Positions 32,009 through 33,100 of a stretch of 33,100 nucleotides of DNA are shown here, in pieces. The stretch's first letter is position 1. Every line of letters starts with the position of its first letter. A model generated the notes under the pieces. That model ran no database searches and was not told the origin of the DNA. It saw nothing but the letters and a program-made list of their open reading frames with translations. Made by a program: the position numbers and the translations under genes. The stretch is from the NCBI GenBank assembly GCA_946415375.1, contig CAMKSF010000016.1:1-33100 (forward strand). Reading direction: 5' to 3'. The DNA is from an uncultured Clostridia bacterium (GTDB taxonomy: Bacteria > Bacillota > Clostridia > TANB77 > CAG-508).

Positions 32009-32821
32009 GTGAAAGAAAAAATCACGGTATTAATTGCGGATGACAACCAAGAATTTAGCAAAACACTTGCCACATATCTTGGAAATGAAAATGATATGGA
32101 GGTAATTGGAATCGCCAAAGATGGTGTAGAAGCAGTAGAACAAATAAAAGAATTGTTACCAGATGTTGCAATACTTGATGTTATAATGCCACATCTAGAT
32201 GGATTAGGAGTATTAGAAAGAATAAATAATAGTAATATAGTAAAAACACCAATTTGTATTATGTTATCAGCAGTAGGTCAAGACAAAATTACACAAAAAT
32301 CAATTGAGTTAGGGGCAGATTATTATGTAGTGAAACCATTTGATATTGAACTTTTGATTAAAAGGATTAGAGAAATAAAGAATTTTAAGCCAACGCCAAA
32401 TAATAGCTTTATAGCAAGAGAAGTTCCTGTAAGAAAGTACATAGAAATAAGTGATAATAAATCACCAGAAAATTTAGAAGCACTTGTTACAAACGTAATT
32501 CATGAGGTAGGTGTACCTGCACATATTAAAGGATATCAATATTTAAGAGAAGCTATAATGATGGTAATAAATGATATTGATGTATTAAATCAAATTACTA
32601 AGAGCCTTTATCCACAGATAGCACAAAGATTTGACACAACGCCATCAAGAGTTGAACGCGCAATTCGCCATGCAATTGAAGTTGCTTGGGGCAGAGGTGA
32701 ACAAGATATGGTTGAAAACATTTTTGGATATACAGTTTCAGCTTCAAAAGGAAAGCCAACAAATTCAGAATTTATTGCGATGATTGCAGATAAGTTGAGG
32801 TTAGAATTAAAGAGTGCATAG
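32009..32821 (+). CDS. spo0A: Sporulation master regulator Spo0A
   Basis: 270 residues. The receiver domain (about 1-120) has the acidic pair in LIADDNQEF, the phosphoacceptor Asp in [13 protein letters not shown], and the conserved Lys in YYVVKPFD. The DNA-binding Spo0A_C domain (about 150-268) carries the diagnostic [20 protein letters not shown], the helix that reads Spo0A boxes. Phosphorylated Spo0A commits cells to sporulation. GTG 32009 has AAGGAGG 9 bases upstream. The usual upstream neighbour spoIVB is absent. Spo0A boxes occur at both modules near 11.5 and 18 kb, so this protein may control them. Confidence 0.97.
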   Translation: MKEKITVLIADDNQEFSKTLATYLGNENDMEVIGIAKDGVEAVEQIKELLPDVAILDVIMPHLDGLGVLERINNSNIVKTPICIMLSAVGQDKITQKSIELGADYYVVKPFDIELLIKRIREIKNFKPTPNNSFIAREVPVRKYIEISDNKSPENLEALVTNVIHEVGVPAHIKGYQYLREAIMMVINDIDVLNQITKSLYPQIAQRFDTTPSRVERAIRHAIEVAWGRGEQDMVENIFGYTVSASKGKPTNSEFIAMIADKLRLELKSA

Positions 32822-32835
32822 AACTTAATGCGTAA

Positions 32836-32994
32836 ACGTTGTGGAAGAACGAATACGGAGATAGTGAAATTTTACCATTATACCAACAAACTCGTGAGTT
32901 TATAGCTATAAAACAAGGTGGAAATGGTCAAAAATACCTACAAACACTTTATAAAAATATCAACAAATACTTAAGATTTATTGGGTATATATAA
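32836..32994 (+). pseudogene. Open 52-codon fragment, likely a gene remnant
   Basis: An open frame without ATG or ribosome binding site (only TTG 32839) encodes a plausible protein-like stretch: EYGDSEILPLYQQTREFIA, then NGQKYLQTLYKNINKYLRFI. It looks like the C-terminal end of a decayed gene. I do not recognise the family. Confidence 0.3.
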
Positions 32995-33060
32995 AAAAAG
33001 ACCTTTTGTTTATTGGATTTTTTATTAAATTAGAAATTTCAATAAATGGGAGGTTTTTTT
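32995..33060 (+). terminator. Terminator-like hairpin containing the ribosome binding site of the last gene
   Basis: AAAAAG (32995-33000) and ACCTTTTGTTTATTGGA (33001-33017) pair with TTTCAATAAATGGGAGGT (33037-33054) and T6. That is 23 contiguous pairs including several U-G. GGGAGG (33048-33053), the only Shine-Dalgarno sequence for ATG 33061, is fully inside the stem. It may also terminate spo0A transcription, for which no other terminator was seen. Confidence 0.7.
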
Positions 33061-33100
33061 ATGCGAGAATTTGACATACATATTGATGATTTTATGACTG
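33061..33100 (+). CDS. Start of a further gene (cut by window end)
   Basis: Only 13 residues are visible: MREFDIHIDDFMT. The acidic opening followed by FM recalls the beginning of tyrosine recombinases, but this is too short to support a function. Confidence 0.5.
   Translation, partial: MREFDIHIDDFMT

Noticed and set aside
1-33100. CRISPR arrays, tRNA/rRNA genes, insertion sequences
   Set aside because: No regularly spaced repeats, no cloverleaf or rRNA motifs and no transposase frames were seen.

Overview
The window is a strongly AT-rich stretch of a Gram-positive chromosome with A/T-ending codons, AGGAGG-type ribosome binding sites, sigma-A promoters of the TTGACA/TATAAT type and intrinsic terminators. 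It carries spo0A, sigK, a spoVM-like micro-gene beside rpmB, ytvI and a possible Spo0E-like gene. This points to an endospore-forming member of the Clostridia, probably an uncultured low-GC gut lineage. That lineage is an inference; spore formation is well supported by the gene content.

Layout: 1-870 is the end of a large Ig-like surface protein. 930-3670 holds ytvI, a reverse-strand TIGR03943-like membrane protein and an M23 peptidase. 3820-7310 holds prfB (with its programmed frameshift), lysC and a DUF2974 hydrolase-like gene. 7360-7930 has a 50-residue membrane protein, the 24-codon spoVM-like gene and convergent rpmB. 8100-11425 is a protein quality-control block: tig, clpP, clpX. 11460-11795 and 17950-18280 are two copies of a compact module described below. 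Between them lie ylmH, an unknown 414-residue protein, a Spo0E-like gene, a frameshifted XRE regulator, recN and a short proS. 18630-20224 encodes a pilin-like FGE-fold protein ending in a segment that looks like the variable region of a diversity-generating retroelement. 20350-22160 (reverse) has an SPFH protein and a DUF368 lipid-carrier transporter. 22440-27790 is an ECF sigma factor overlapping a 1600-residue anti-sigma/alpha-2-macroglobulin fusion. 27940-33100 has sigK, an ABC exporter pair, a YigZ/IMPACT protein, spo0A and the start of another gene.

Most unusual content. (1) Two paralogous modules, each with convergent promoters: one makes a ~70-nt RNA and the other an mRNA for a 21-residue hydrophobic peptide. 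The two RNAs share one bidirectional terminator, and each small RNA is complementary to the start-codon region of its own partner mRNA. This is the architecture of Fst/par type I toxin-antitoxin loci. Each outward flank carries 10-bp-phased Spo0A-box-like sequences, so the modules may be wired to sporulation; Spo0A itself is encoded at the end of the window. (2) Three genes (ytvI, sigK and the last, partial gene) have their ribosome binding site inside the 3' arm of a terminator-like hairpin whose U-tract abuts the start codon. For ytvI and sigK a sporulation-type promoter sits so that its own transcript would lack the 5' arm. (3) The ECF sigma/A2M-anti-sigma pair suggests a proteolysis- or surface-sensing signalling system. 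(4) There is a DGR-like variable region with no reverse transcriptase in the window.

No rRNA, tRNA, CRISPR array, insertion sequence or replication origin was seen.
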